64,000 bases of DNA from JAKFWF01 sp963741505. GTDB lineage: Bacteria > Pseudomonadota > Alphaproteobacteria > Rhizobiales > Hyphomicrobiaceae. Location: NCBI GenBank assembly GCA_963741505.1, contig CAVUIJ010000011.1, forward strand, positions 62,001-126,000. Reading direction: 5' to 3'. The first letter of the stretch is position 1, and each line of letters opens with the position of its first letter. Below the pieces are notes generated by a model that was given only the letters and a program-made list of their open reading frames with translations, had not been told where the DNA came from and searched no databases. Made by a program: the position numbers and the translations under genes. Shown piece after piece: positions 34,001-44,344 of this stretch.

Positions 34001-34615
34001 AGTTTACGATACGTTGATCGGATGATCGGTTGGCGCCGTGGTCAGACACGCCGCCGCCGAGTGGGCCTCAACGAGCCGACTGTGGAGGACGACGGCGCGT
34101 GCGCCGCGGGCTTTTGCAGGTCTTGAGAGTTGGCCGGGTCGCCTGCTGTCGCATCAGCCGGCAGCAGTGCCAATCCGCGGTGAGCCGCCTCGCCGAATGT
34201 GCCTGCGCCGTGGTGCTGGGCGCAGCGTCGGTGTGTCGTGACGTCCGCGCAGGTCCTCAACCCGTGCGTACCAAGATAGTCATCCGGCACCCCAACCACC
34301 GGCGTTCCCGCGAAGCCGCGCGGCTGTCCGGAATCCTTAAGCGCTCTCGTTCTGGTAAGGATCCTGGACAACCGCATCTCCCTCCGGTCGATCCGGTTTC
34401 TGGGATCGCGTGTGGAGAGAGTAGTCACCAGTTTGCGCCCATGGGTTTTCACCGCCGACGCTGCGAGCCCAGCAGATCTCCGCTTATGCGACTGCAAGCA
34501 TACCTGATGGAAATCGATATAGAGTTGGCACCGAGCAAGATGCTGTGGTCGGGCAGATTGCAGGAAATGTGTTCACCTTGCTGCCGGATCGGTCCGACCA
34601 GGGAGTGGTGAAAGC
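34001..34615. other. gene-free stretch between pqqA and pqqE
   Basis: Both strands have open frames, but none has a signal, motif or ribosome-binding site I trust. No trace of pqqB, pqqC or pqqD is visible. It may hold a long untranslated leader for pqqE or decayed sequence. Confidence 0.45.
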
Positions 34616-35800
34616 GTGAGCGAATTGGAGCCGGCACTGTCAACGGAGAAGGGCGCTTCGGCCTGCGCGCGCGCGCCCATCGGGTTGCTCGCGGAGCTCA
34701 CCCATCGCTGCCCGCTGCAGTGCCCCTATTGCTCAAATCCGCTGGAACTCGAACGCGTAGGCACCGAGCTCGACACGGCGACATGGCAGGATGTGCTGCG
34801 CCAGGCGGCTCGTCTGGGCGTCGTTCAGTTGCACCTGTCCGGCGGCGAGCCGACTGTCAGGCGGGATCTCGGCGACATCGTCGAGACCGCTGCCGACGCC
34901 GGTCTCTATACCAATCTGATCACTGCCGGCGTCCTGCTGACGCGCCAGCGACTCGAAGACCTTGCCGCCCGCGGGCTCCACCACGTGCAGCTTTCGATTC
35001 AGGACGTCGATGCGGCGAACGCCGATCGCATCGCCAATTACAAGGGCGGCGCGACCAGGAAGCACGAGGTGGCGCGGTGGGTGCGTGAGATCGGTCTGGC
35101 GCTTACGATCAATGCGCCGGTGCACCGCCAGAACCTCGACCGGCTCCAGCGCATTATCGACTACGCCGTCGAGGTGGGCGCCGGCCGCGTCGAGGTCGCG
35201 CACGTCCAGTACTACGCGTGGGCACTCAAAAACCGTGCGGCGCTGATGCCGACGCGGGCGCAGGTGATGCGCAGCTCCGAGATCGTCCACCGGGCGCGCG
35301 AGCAGCTCAAGGGTGTCCTCGTCATCGATTTCGTCGTGCCCGACTACTACGCCACCTGGCCCAAGCCGTGCATGGGCGGCTGGGGGCGGGGCATCATCAA
35401 TGTGACGCCTTCGGGCAGGGTGCTGCCCTGCCATGCGGCAGAGACGATCCCCGGTTTGGTCTTCGATAATGTGCGCGACAAGCCGCTGGCCGATATCTGG
35501 CTCGAAGGGCAGGCGTTCCAGAAGTTTCGCGGCACCGAATGGATGATCGAGCCGTGCCGGACGTGCGAGCGGCGCGAAATTGACTGGGGCGGCTGCCGCT
35601 GCCAGGCGTTTGCTATGGCTGGTGACGCCGCTGCTGCCGACCCGGCATGCGCCAAGTCATCGCGCCACGCCGAGCTCGTCGCCCTGGCGGAACACGAGGC
35701 CGGCTTGTCGCCGCCGGCGTTCGTGTACCGACGCCCGCGACCGGCCACCAAGGTCGAAGCGGACCACACCAAGGCGCACACGATTGCCAAGGCCGACTGA
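34616..35800 (+). CDS. pqqE: PqqE, radical-SAM PqqA peptide cyclase
   Basis: The 394-residue enzyme links Glu and Tyr of PqqA. The radical-SAM cluster cysteines are C32, C36 and C39 (CPLQCPYC). LHLSGGEPTVRRDL is the SAM-binding GGE. C-terminal SPASM cysteines appear in WPKPCMGG, LPCHAAE, EPCRTCERREIDWGGCRC and later. It starts with GTG. It needs PqqD, encoded at 23.9 kb. Confidence 0.95.
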   Translation: MSELEPALSTEKGASACARAPIGLLAELTHRCPLQCPYCSNPLELERVGTELDTATWQDVLRQAARLGVVQLHLSGGEPTVRRDLGDIVETAADAGLYTNLITAGVLLTRQRLEDLAARGLHHVQLSIQDVDAANADRIANYKGGATRKHEVARWVREIGLALTINAPVHRQNLDRLQRIIDYAVEVGAGRVEVAHVQYYAWALKNRAALMPTRAQVMRSSEIVHRAREQLKGVLVIDFVVPDYYATWPKPCMGGWGRGIINVTPSGRVLPCHAAETIPGLVFDNVRDKPLADIWLEGQAFQKFRGTEWMIEPCRTCERREIDWGGCRCQAFAMAGDAAAADPACAKSSRHAELVALAEHEAGLSPPAFVYRRPRPATKVEADHTKAHTIAKAD

Positions 35801-35950
35801 GTACATAATACATAGCCGGCAGCTGCTAAATCGGGCGCGATGAGAAGACGATTGATGACTGTCCAGTTGCAACATATGATCAACAGGGATCAATCATGTG
35901 GGCTCGGTCGCGGAATGGCGCCGGCCGCAAAGCGGAGGTTCGAGAAAGAA

Positions 35951-36343
35951 ATGCAGCGGTATCTTTTGGCTGTGATCGTCGTTGCCGCCATGTCGGCCAT
36001 CTCGCCTATGGCGTCAGCGCAGGATCTCGAGAATGGCAAGTCAGTGTTCAACAAGTGCCGCGCCTGCCATCAGGTGGGTGAGGGCGCCAAGAACCTGGTT
36101 GGTCCGATCCTCAACGGCCTGATCGGCCGCAAGGCCGGAACGATCGAGGGTTTCAATTATTCGGACGCCAACAAGAATTCAGGGATCACCTGGGACGACG
36201 CGACGTTCCGCGAATATATCAAGAACCCGAAAGCGAAAATTCCCAACACCAAGATGGTGTTCGTCGGGCTGAGCGACGAAAAGGACGCTGAGGATCTGCT
36301 CGCCTTCCTCAAGCAATACGGCCCGGACGGCAAGACCAAATAA
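35951..36343 (+). CDS. soluble class I cytochrome c
   Basis: The 130-residue secreted protein has a signal peptide (cleavage after ASA near 24), haem motif CRACH near residue 36-40 and axial Met in PNTKMVFVG. This is a cytochrome c2/c550-type fold. It stands after pqqE in a methylotrophy island and is a good candidate for carrying electrons from XoxG to the terminal oxidase. That role is inferred. Confidence 0.9.
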   Translation: MQRYLLAVIVVAAMSAISPMASAQDLENGKSVFNKCRACHQVGEGAKNLVGPILNGLIGRKAGTIEGFNYSDANKNSGITWDDATFREYIKNPKAKIPNTKMVFVGLSDEKDAEDLLAFLKQYGPDGKTK

Positions 36344-36436
36344 CGGTGCCTGCAAAAGGACTTGCAAATTTCTGCTGCGGTGTCGATCCTGCGTCGGCCG
36401 TGTTTGCGGCGTGTCGACCAAGGGGAGGACGTAACA

Positions 36437-36976
36437 GTGAACCCGTATTTGCGAATTGTTCTTGCGACCGTGGCCGCGGTCCAGTTTGGACTATTGGGCG
36501 CGAAGGCCAATGCCGCCGACGACCTGGCCGTGGCGGCTGCGAAGGCCGCCAAACTCAATCAGCTGCTGCACACGCTGCGCCTCACCGGGCTCGAGGCGAC
36601 TCTAAAGGGGCCGGGCCCCTTTACGGTTCTCGCGCCCACTGATGAAGCCTTCGGCAAGCTCCCGAAGGGAGTGCTGTTCCGTCTGCTGCAGCCGGAGAAC
36701 AAGCAACAGCTCACCGCCGTGCTCAACTATCACGTCGTCCCCGGGGACTACCCTACCGAGCGACTGATGAAAGCGAGAGCCAAGCAGTTCGCGCTCAAAA
36801 CGGCGGAGGGAGCCACTGTCGAGTTCGATGTGCGAGGCGCGATCAAAGCCGGGGCGGCGACAGTGAGCCAGGGCGAGATCAGAGCCTCGAACGGCGTCAT
36901 ACTGCCGATCGACACCGTGCTGATGCCGCCAAAGGTCAAGGCGGCCCTCGCGGCACGGCGTTCCAAGGGCAGTTAG
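36437..36976 (+). CDS. fasciclin-domain exported protein
   Basis: The 179-residue protein starts at GTG (GGGGAGG lies upstream), with a signal peptide ending ANA near 28. A single fasciclin (FAS1) domain follows, with motifs FTVLAPTDEAFGKLP and NYHVVPGDY, ending with GVILPIDTVLMPP. FAS1 domains mediate adhesion or protein contacts in the envelope. It follows the cytochrome by 93 bases. Confidence 0.88.
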   Translation: MNPYLRIVLATVAAVQFGLLGAKANAADDLAVAAAKAAKLNQLLHTLRLTGLEATLKGPGPFTVLAPTDEAFGKLPKGVLFRLLQPENKQQLTAVLNYHVVPGDYPTERLMKARAKQFALKTAEGATVEFDVRGAIKAGAATVSQGEIRASNGVILPIDTVLMPPKVKAALAARRSKGS

Positions 36977-37063
36977 CGCCTCTTTCAAGCCTGCGGTTTG
37001 CGGCGCCGGTCGCAAAGTTGCGACCGGCTATACGCTACAGCGCGGCGACCCCGACTGCGATCA

Positions 37064-38191
<1,128 letters not shown>

Positions 38192-38614
38192 GGCGGCGTT
38201 CCTCTTGGTCGATGTGGCTGGCGCTCCATACTTTCGCCCCGGGAGGTCTCGCGTGGTACTGCTCCTGAAAATGAACGTCTCCGGCGAGAAATCATATACC
38301 AGCGGCGGAAAACCTCCATACAAAGATCGACCGAGACGACGGCGCCTTTCGGCAGAGCACAGCGGCTCGCAAGGAAGCGACGGGGGCCGGTCAGAGCAGA
38401 CGGCCTCACGCGAACGTGATGAGCCAGACGACGCGTCTAGCGGTGCCAAGCCTGCAAGTCTTGAGAGCCATGGCGGAATAAAAATTCATGGCCGTCGGCG
38501 ACCGCCGGGAATTGCTGCCTAGGTCGAAAAGGTGTAGTTGAATTACACAAGACTGATCAATCGGTGCAGGTCGGCTGAAGGCAATCGCAACATTGAATCA
38601 GGAGGAGTACCAGG
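38192..38614. other. divergent promoter region between flhA and gfa
   Basis: No gene is seen. It separates the two formaldehyde-glutathione genes. GAAGGCAATC and CAGGAGGAGT precede gfa. No clear operator was found. Confidence 0.5.
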
Positions 38615-39190
38615 ATGGCAATGATCTCAATTCATCCGGCAGTTGATAATGGCGTGAAGCCCGGCTCGCCGAACTTTGCAGGTGGCACGCTCACGTGCAA
38701 ATGCCCGAGTAATCCCGTCGAGGTGAGCGTCTCGAGCCAGTGCGCCCACAATCACGTGTGCGGATGCACCAAGTGCTGGAAGCCTGCAGGTGCGCTGTTC
38801 TCGCAGGTCGCCGTGGTGTCGCGCGACAAGCTCCGTGTGACTAAGGGCGCCGAGAAGCTCAAGGTCGTGGACGCGAATGCGACCATTCAGCGGCACGCCT
38901 GCACGGGATGCGGCGTGCACATGTACGGTCGCATCGAGAACACCAAACACCCCTTCTACGGGCTCGATTTCATCCACACCGAGCTGTCGAAAGAGCAGGG
39001 CTGGGCGGCGCCCGAGTTCGCCGCGTTTGTCTCCTCGATCATCGAATCCGGCGCCAAGCCTGATCAGATGCCAGCCGTCCGGGCCCGGCTGAAGGAGTTG
39101 CGCCTTGAGCCTTACGACTGCCTGTCGCCGGCGCTGATGGATGCGATCGCAACCCATACCGCTAAGGCATCAGGTGCCCTCAAGGGCTGA
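38615..39190 (+). CDS. gfa: S-(hydroxymethyl)glutathione synthase (glutathione-dependent formaldehyde-activating enzyme)
   Basis: The 191-residue zinc protein has the Gfa cysteine pattern C28, C30, C49, C51, C54 and C96, C99 (HACTGCG). It promotes addition of formaldehyde to glutathione. It is divergent to flhA, the next enzyme, so together they start the glutathione-dependent formaldehyde oxidation route. The third enzyme (formylglutathione hydrolase) is not in the window. Confidence 0.93.
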   Translation: MAMISIHPAVDNGVKPGSPNFAGGTLTCKCPSNPVEVSVSSQCAHNHVCGCTKCWKPAGALFSQVAVVSRDKLRVTKGAEKLKVVDANATIQRHACTGCGVHMYGRIENTKHPFYGLDFIHTELSKEQGWAAPEFAAFVSSIIESGAKPDQMPAVRARLKELRLEPYDCLSPALMDAIATHTAKASGALKG

Positions 39191-39324
39191 CTTGAGGTCC
39201 GACGACCGGCTAATCTGACGTCTGCCAAAGTTATCCAAAGACGGAGGCGGCGGCGCTGTCGACTTGCTTGCTCCGGTTTCTCGAAGGGGTGAAGTATTGG
39301 GGGCCTGCTCTCGGGTCTGACAGC

Positions 39325-39362
39325 GTCGTGCCTTCTTCTTTGGGTCCATCCTTTGGTTCGGC
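39325..39362. repeat. imperfect direct repeat copy 1
   Basis: The run TTCTTTGGGTCCATCCTTTG plus flanks recurs at 39411-39448 as TTCTTCTGGCTCGATCCTTT, differing at several bases. The function is unknown. Confidence 0.5.
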
Positions 39363-39410
39363 CTCTGTGGAGCCCGTACTCGCGATCGCCAACCGGGGTC
39401 ATGGATCCAA

Positions 39411-39448
39411 GCGCTTTCTTTTCTTCTGGCTCGATCCTTTGTTCGACC
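39411..39448. repeat. imperfect direct repeat copy 2
   Basis: The second copy lies 86 bases after the first. Nothing here suggests a coding or structural-RNA role. Confidence 0.5.
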
Positions 39449-39945
39449 GCGCCGCAGGCATTCCTTCTCCCCGACCACTGGCGTCCTGGCCGGCGCGCGC
39501 AGATGCGCTCAAAAGCGGGGCCGGCGCGGGTGCGGGTGCGGCGAGCTTGGATGCATCCGGGCCGCGTCTTGACGGCGTCGAGCACTTCGACAGAGTTGGA
39601 CGGTTGCGGTGCCGACGTATTTTTCCTTGCTCTCGCCGCTTGGTGCCCGCCCCCTCACGCAATGTGCCTTCTCTCGAGCCTCGGCATCACACGTTCGCTG
39701 TTGGCCGTGCGCCCCGAGGGCGCGAACACTGTGGACCGTGATGCGCATGGTCCAGCCCGACCTTCTCGCAGGGGTGGGGATCGTCATCGCACGAGCGTGA
39801 GCCGATCCGCGTCGTGCGACTGCACGCGAGGCGTGACGAGCGCGCCGAAAAGCGTAGCCCCCGCATACGGTTGAGGCGCGCGACATGCTGGAAGCATGCG
39901 TCCCGCATGACGCGGGCGGCCGCGGGCGTGCGACCCGAAGGGCGG

Positions 39946-40035
39946 GGCAAATTCGTTTGACAGGGTGCGTCGCGACGCTTGACCGATGACGGCCATCGCT
40001 CTGCGCGCCGCTCCTGCCCTGTCATCGAATTTGCC
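39946..40035. repeat. imperfect inverted repeat
   Basis: The arms GGCAAATTCGTTTGACAGGG and CCCTGTCATCGAATTTGCC pair at about 18 of 20 positions across a roughly 50-base centre. It could be the ends of a small palindromic element or a strong RNA hairpin. Confidence 0.6.
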
Positions 40036-40418
40036 TCCGTTCCGACCCCATCCCTATGAAAAGGTCTAGCTGCGACTGCCGTTCGTCATGATGCGCAATC
40101 GTAGTCCGCCGCCATCGATGTCGACGCCGGGCGCCTTGCAGGTTCGGACGAAGGTCGGGCTCAAGCGGTGCTGTAGGCTCGGTCGGGCCACAAGAGTTCC
40201 CCCAAAAGCTCCCCCTTTGGGCGTGGAACAGGAGATCGCGCCTGAGGTGGAGACAGACCGCGAGCGCGGCCTCGCCACCAAGGTTCGGCGATCAATAAAT
40301 CTGATCAAATAGTTGATCTAGCGACAAATTATGGACGGGCCCGGACAGCCGCGGCCGCTCACGGACGAGGCCCTCAAATTCCGGCACTTCTTGGCCAAAT
40401 CAAGGCAAAGCAGGAATC

Positions 40419-40508
40419 TGGCGGAGAGGGGGGGATTCGAACCCCCGATGCCCTTGCAGGCATGCCGCATTTCGAGTGCGGTGCGATCGACCACTCTGCC
40501 ACCTCTCC
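40419..40508 (-). tRNA. tRNA-Ser (anticodon CGA)
   Basis: Read on the minus strand, the 90-base gene starts GGAGAGGTGGCAGAGTGG and ends with CCTCTCCGCCA, so the CCA is encoded. Acceptor GGAGAGG pairs with CCTCTCC. The anticodon stem is CCGCA/TGCGG around loop CTCGAAA, giving anticodon CGA (serine, UCG). The long variable arm and GGTTCGAATCC TpsiC arm are typical of tRNA-Ser. Confidence 0.97.
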
Positions 40509-40744
40509 TGAGGGCCCGCAAACAGCCGACCCGTGTCTCGAAGCCTTCGCAGAATACCCGGCGTGGTCGGCCCGCTGCGATCGGCATCGATGTCGCTCGG
40601 TCGTCTAGGGCATGCGCCGCCTTTGCGCAAGGGGCGGCGGCAGGCGCAGCCGATCCCCGCGATGGGCCGCTTCGAGCACGCTGGACATTTGCCGCCGGCG
40701 CTGTTGACATGAGGCTCGCAATCCAACCGTCGCGAGGGTGAGAC

Positions 40745-41983
40745 ATGGCCCAGTTGCTGTTCCGGAACTTCGAGCTGCTCGACGCCAGCCGCCACAACGA
40801 GCGGGTCGGCGGCTGCGAGATCCTGGTCGAGGACGACCGCATCAAGGAGCTTTCGGAAAAGCCGATCAAGTCGGCCGGCGCCACCGTGATCGACTGCGGC
40901 CGGCGCACGCTGATGCCCGGCCTGATCGACGCCCACGTGCACGTGATCGCCGGGCTCGTCAACGTCGGCCACAACATGTTGTTGCCCGAGGCGACGGTCG
41001 CCTTCAACGCCATGCGCATCATGAAGGGCATGCTCGATCGCGGCTTTACGACTGTGCGCGACGTTGGCGGCGCCACCTATGCCCTGGTCGAGGCGGTCGA
41101 CAGCGGCCTGATCGACGGTCCCCGCCTCGTCATCTCGGGCAAGGCGCTGTCGCAGACCGGTGGCCACGCCGACGCCCGCACTCGCTACGACCGGCGCGAT
41201 CCGGCCTCCTTCCAGCATGGCCTCGGTGCGATGGGGCGCATCTGCGACGGCGTCGCCGAAGTCAGGAAAGCAGCCAGAGAGGAGATCAAGCAGGGCGCGC
41301 ACCTGATCAAGATCATGGCCAACGGCGGCGTCGCCTCGCCCAACGACCCGATTCACTTTCTCGGCTTCAGCCGCGAGGAGATCACCGCCGCGGTCGAGGA
41401 GGCAAGCAACGCCGGCACCTACGTCTCGGCCCATCTCTATACCGACGAGGCCATCCGCCGCGCCGTCGAGTGCGGCGTGCACAGTCTCGAGCACTGCAAT
41501 CTCATCACCGAGAAGACAGCGCGCTTTGCCGCCGAAAAGGGCGCCATGGCCTGCCCGACGCTCGTCACCTACGAGTATCTCAAGATCGAAGGCGCGGCAC
41601 TCGGCCTGCCGCCGGTCTCGGTCGCCAAGGTCGACAGCGTCGGTCTCGCCGGCCTGAAGTCGCTCGAGATCATGAAGGCTGGCGGCCTCACCATGGCGTT
41701 CGGCACCGATTTGCTGGGCGAGATGCACCGCCACCAGTCGGAAGAGTTCGCGATCCGCGGCCGTGTGCTGCCGGCGATCGAGGTGCTGCGCTCGACCACG
41801 AAACACGCGGCGAAGTTGCTGCGGCGCGAGGGCCAGATCGGTACCATCGCGCCTGGCGCCTACGCCGACATGATTATGGTCGACGGCGATCCGCTGAAGG
41901 ACTTGTCGTTGCTGACCGGCCAGGGCCGCCATATCCCGGCGATCATCAAGGGCGGCAAGTTCCACAAGAACAAGATCGGTTGA
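40745..41983 (+). CDS. metal-dependent amidohydrolase (prolidase/imidazolonepropionase-like)
   Basis: The 412-residue amidohydrolase-superfamily enzyme has HVH at residues 64-66, a metal-bridging lysine in LIKIMANGGV, histidines in SAHLYTDEA and LEHCN, and the catalytic Asp in FGTDLLGEM. It resembles the Xaa-Pro/Xaa-Arg dipeptidase-like subgroup. The substrate is unknown. A PotC-like permease begins about 40 bases downstream, so it may act on a compound that transporter brings in. Confidence 0.8.
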   Translation: MAQLLFRNFELLDASRHNERVGGCEILVEDDRIKELSEKPIKSAGATVIDCGRRTLMPGLIDAHVHVIAGLVNVGHNMLLPEATVAFNAMRIMKGMLDRGFTTVRDVGGATYALVEAVDSGLIDGPRLVISGKALSQTGGHADARTRYDRRDPASFQHGLGAMGRICDGVAEVRKAAREEIKQGAHLIKIMANGGVASPNDPIHFLGFSREEITAAVEEASNAGTYVSAHLYTDEAIRRAVECGVHSLEHCNLITEKTARFAAEKGAMACPTLVTYEYLKIEGAALGLPPVSVAKVDSVGLAGLKSLEIMKAGGLTMAFGTDLLGEMHRHQSEEFAIRGRVLPAIEVLRSTTKHAAKLLRREGQIGTIAPGAYADMIMVDGDPLKDLSLLTGQGRHIPAIIKGGKFHKNKIG

Positions 41984-42024
41984 GTGAGGCTGGGGCCCCA
42001 GACGTGCAGCGCATCGCCAATCCG

Positions 42025-42894
42025 ATGACAGCCGATACGGCGCGCCAAACGTCGCCGCAGTCGAAGTCGTCCTGGCGCCGCGTCATCGGCAGCCGTGCGC
42101 TCGGACGTCTCTTGCTCAACGGCGCTGCCGGCCTCGCGCTCGGCTACATCCTGGTGCCGCTGGTGTTTGTCACCTGGCTCGCATTCTTCAAGCAGGAGAT
42201 CCCGTCGTTCCCGCCAGAAGGCTATACCCTCAAGTGGTTCGGCCAGATCGCCGAGAACGCGAGCTTCGTGAAGGGTTTTGCATTGAGCCTTGAGGTCGGT
42301 GTCCTGGCGACGCTGATCGGCCTCGCGCTGGCGGTACCGGCGAGCTTGATGCTGGCGCGTCGGAAGCTGCCCTTCCACGGCGCACTTTCCCAACTGCTGG
42401 TGTTGCCGCTGATCGTGCCCGGCATCGTCATGGGCACCTCGATCTACGTGTTCCACATCGAGACCGAGATGGCGACCGAGCTGCCGGTGCTGGGCTCGTT
42501 CGCGGGGCTCGTCGCCGCCCACACGCTGATCGTGATCCCCTGGACGGTGCGGCTCGTGACGGCGAGCCTCGCCGGTTTCGATCACACCACCGAGGAGGCG
42601 GCGCAGAACCTCGGCGCGACGCCGTTCAAGACGTTCTGGCGGGTGACGCTGCCGGCGATCAAGCCCGGCATCGTAGCGGGCGCGCTGTTCGGCTTCGTGA
42701 TGTCGTTCGGCAATCTCGAGATGAGCTTGTTCCTGGTCGGGCCGGGCCGCACCACGCTGCCGATCGCGATCCTGCAGTACCTCGAATGGAAGATCGATCC
42801 GACGGTCGCGGCCGTATCGGTGGTGCAGATCGCGATCATCGCCATCGCCATGCTGATCACCGACCGCTACGTCAAGATCGCCAGGGTGGTGTGA
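42025..42894 (+). CDS. ABC transporter permease, spermidine/putrescine type (PotC-like), orphan
   Basis: The 289-residue inner-membrane protein has a first helix around 30-52 (LALGYILVPLVFVTWLAFF). The EAA loop is EEAAQNLGATPFKTFWRVTL near 190. ATG 42025 is the conventional start, and a GTG seven codons earlier (42004) has a better ribosome-binding site. PotC-like permeases normally need a PotB partner, an ATPase and a binding protein. None is adjacent, so the transporter is incomplete here or completed from elsewhere. Confidence 0.85.
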   Translation: MTADTARQTSPQSKSSWRRVIGSRALGRLLLNGAAGLALGYILVPLVFVTWLAFFKQEIPSFPPEGYTLKWFGQIAENASFVKGFALSLEVGVLATLIGLALAVPASLMLARRKLPFHGALSQLLVLPLIVPGIVMGTSIYVFHIETEMATELPVLGSFAGLVAAHTLIVIPWTVRLVTASLAGFDHTTEEAAQNLGATPFKTFWRVTLPAIKPGIVAGALFGFVMSFGNLEMSLFLVGPGRTTLPIAILQYLEWKIDPTVAAVSVVQIAIIAIAMLITDRYVKIARVV

Positions 42895-42903
42895 ACTCTG
42901 CTG

Positions 42904-43197
42904 CTATGCCACCGTGTGCACGATCACCGGCCCTGCCGACGCGGTGACCGGCCCGTCGAGCATCGCCGCCAGATTGCGCTCGATCCAGCTGAGGCCGCGG
43001 CGGTTGGATTCCTTGGCGCCCTCGTAGCTGTCGAATATGGCGACCGCCGTCACCATGTCGTCGGGCGCATAGACGACATAGTAGCCCATGAAGCCCGGAA
43101 CATGGCTGATCACCGGGATTGCACCCTCCTTGATCCGCTTGGCCAATTTGTCGGCCATGCCGGGCTTGGCTTTTCCTTGTCGAATGGCGGCGTACAT
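42904..43197 (-). CDS. small dimeric alpha-beta barrel (ABM-like) protein
   Basis: The 97-residue protein begins MYAAIRQGKAKPGMADKLAK and has an HVPGFMGYYVVYAPDDMV core and IFDSYEGAKESNRRGLSWIE, the ferredoxin-like half-barrel of antibiotic-biosynthesis monooxygenase-like proteins. ATG 43197, preceded by GGAG, was preferred to a GTG three codons earlier. It converges with the permease (9-base gap). Catalytic function is unknown. Confidence 0.7.
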   Translation of the reverse strand: MYAAIRQGKAKPGMADKLAKRIKEGAIPVISHVPGFMGYYVVYAPDDMVTAVAIFDSYEGAKESNRRGLSWIERNLAAMLDGPVTASAGPVIVHTVA

Positions 43198-43254
43198 GCG
43201 CTTCACTCCAATCTTGGTGCAGGCGTGGCGGAATGCGGATGGTCTTTGCCAAGC

Positions 43255-44166
43255 CTAAGTGCCGGGCCCGGTGTCGTCGTTGCCCTTGTACCTTGCGAAC
43301 AGGCTGGTCGGGAAATCCGCCGCATAGCGCTTGCCCTTCGCCTGCGGGCGGAACTCGGGCCGCGGCCGGTCATCCGGCACCACCAGCATGCGATAGAGAT
43401 GCCAGGTCGCGTGCCCCAAGACCGGCACGACAATTGCGAGGCCGACGAATAGCGGCAGCATTCCGACTATCAGGCCGGCGGCGACGATCAGACCCCAGGC
43501 GGTCAGTACCAACGGGTTCTTGAGCACGGCGCGCACCGAAGTCACGACCGCGGCGCTGAAACCGACGTTGCGGTCGAGCAGCAGCGGGAACGACACCACG
43601 GTGAGAGCAAATGCCACGACCGCAAACAGCAGCCCGACCAAGTTGCCGACGAGCGACAGCATGTGGCCTTCCCGCGTGTACAGCAAGTCGTGAACGAAAT
43701 CGCCGATCGTAATCGTGTCACGGTCACCGAAGTAGGCGGTATACATGGCATCGGCAGTGACGATCCAGATGGCGAAGAGCGCGAGCAGTGCGACGCCGAG
43801 GATCAAAATGGTGCGGAACGACGGCGAATGCACGATGTCGAGGGCGTGGCTCCACGAGGTGTCGAGCCCGGCCTCGCGGCGCCGGCTGAGCTCATAGAGC
43901 CCGATCGCCGCGAACGGCCCGATGAGGGCGAAGCCCGACGCCAGCGGGTAGAGCAGCGGTACGAGGTCGTAGCCGAACGTTGCCGCCGCCAGCAGCAACC
44001 CAGCGACCGGGTAGATCAGCGCCAGGAATATCACGTGCGTCGGCATGGCGCGAAAGTCGTCGAAGCCCATTGCCAGCGCGCGTCGCAGATCGGCGATGGT
44101 AATGGTGCGAACCTCGGGCAGTTCGTGCACTGCCTCGACAGGCATGATCAGGTCTGGTTGTGCCAT
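43255..44166 (-). CDS. DUF2189 integral membrane protein
   Basis: The 303-residue protein has a short cytoplasmic N-terminus, the phrase ALAMGFDDFRAMPTHVIFLA, and about six hydrophobic helices (for example AIGLYELSRRREAG following the second). It matches the DUF2189 family, of unknown function. It is probably co-transcribed with the small ABM-like protein downstream (57-base gap). Confidence 0.82.
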   Translation of the reverse strand: MAQPDLIMPVEAVHELPEVRTITIADLRRALAMGFDDFRAMPTHVIFLALIYPVAGLLLAAATFGYDLVPLLYPLASGFALIGPFAAIGLYELSRRREAGLDTSWSHALDIVHSPSFRTILILGVALLALFAIWIVTADAMYTAYFGDRDTITIGDFVHDLLYTREGHMLSLVGNLVGLLFAVVAFALTVVSFPLLLDRNVGFSAAVVTSVRAVLKNPLVLTAWGLIVAAGLIVGMLPLFVGLAIVVPVLGHATWHLYRMLVVPDDRPRPEFRPQAKGKRYAADFPTSLFARYKGNDDTGPGT

Positions 44167-44344
44167 TGGCTTACCTCCGGAGCTTGCAGGTCCAAAGGGG
44201 CGCGGCGACGCGTAAGCGCGTAGATGTCGAAGTATCCACGGTCACGTCATGTCGCAACCCGGGAGTATAAATAGACTAGCATGACCTGAGGCGAGTTGTC
44301 GCGGATAAACGAAGTGCCGGCGGAACGGTCGCTGGCATCGGCAC

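Larger units (their letters stand above)
39191..40418. other. 1.2-kb gene-poor region with direct and inverted repeats
   Basis: I recognise no gene in this stretch, although many open frames exist on both strands because of the GC content. It contains a pair of about 38-base imperfect direct repeats (39325-39362 and 39411-39448) and an imperfect inverted repeat (39946-39965 with 40017-40035). It lies upstream of the tRNA-Ser gene, a place where mobile DNA often inserts. Confidence 0.5.

Noticed and set aside
34042..34497. A 151-codon minus-strand frame between pqqA and pqqE
   Set aside because: No motif, no ribosome-binding site and a basic low-information composition; it competes with an equally empty plus-strand frame.
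39170..39886. Arg-rich frames after gfa on both strands
   Set aside because: They coincide with the direct-repeat region and read as low-information sequence in several frames.
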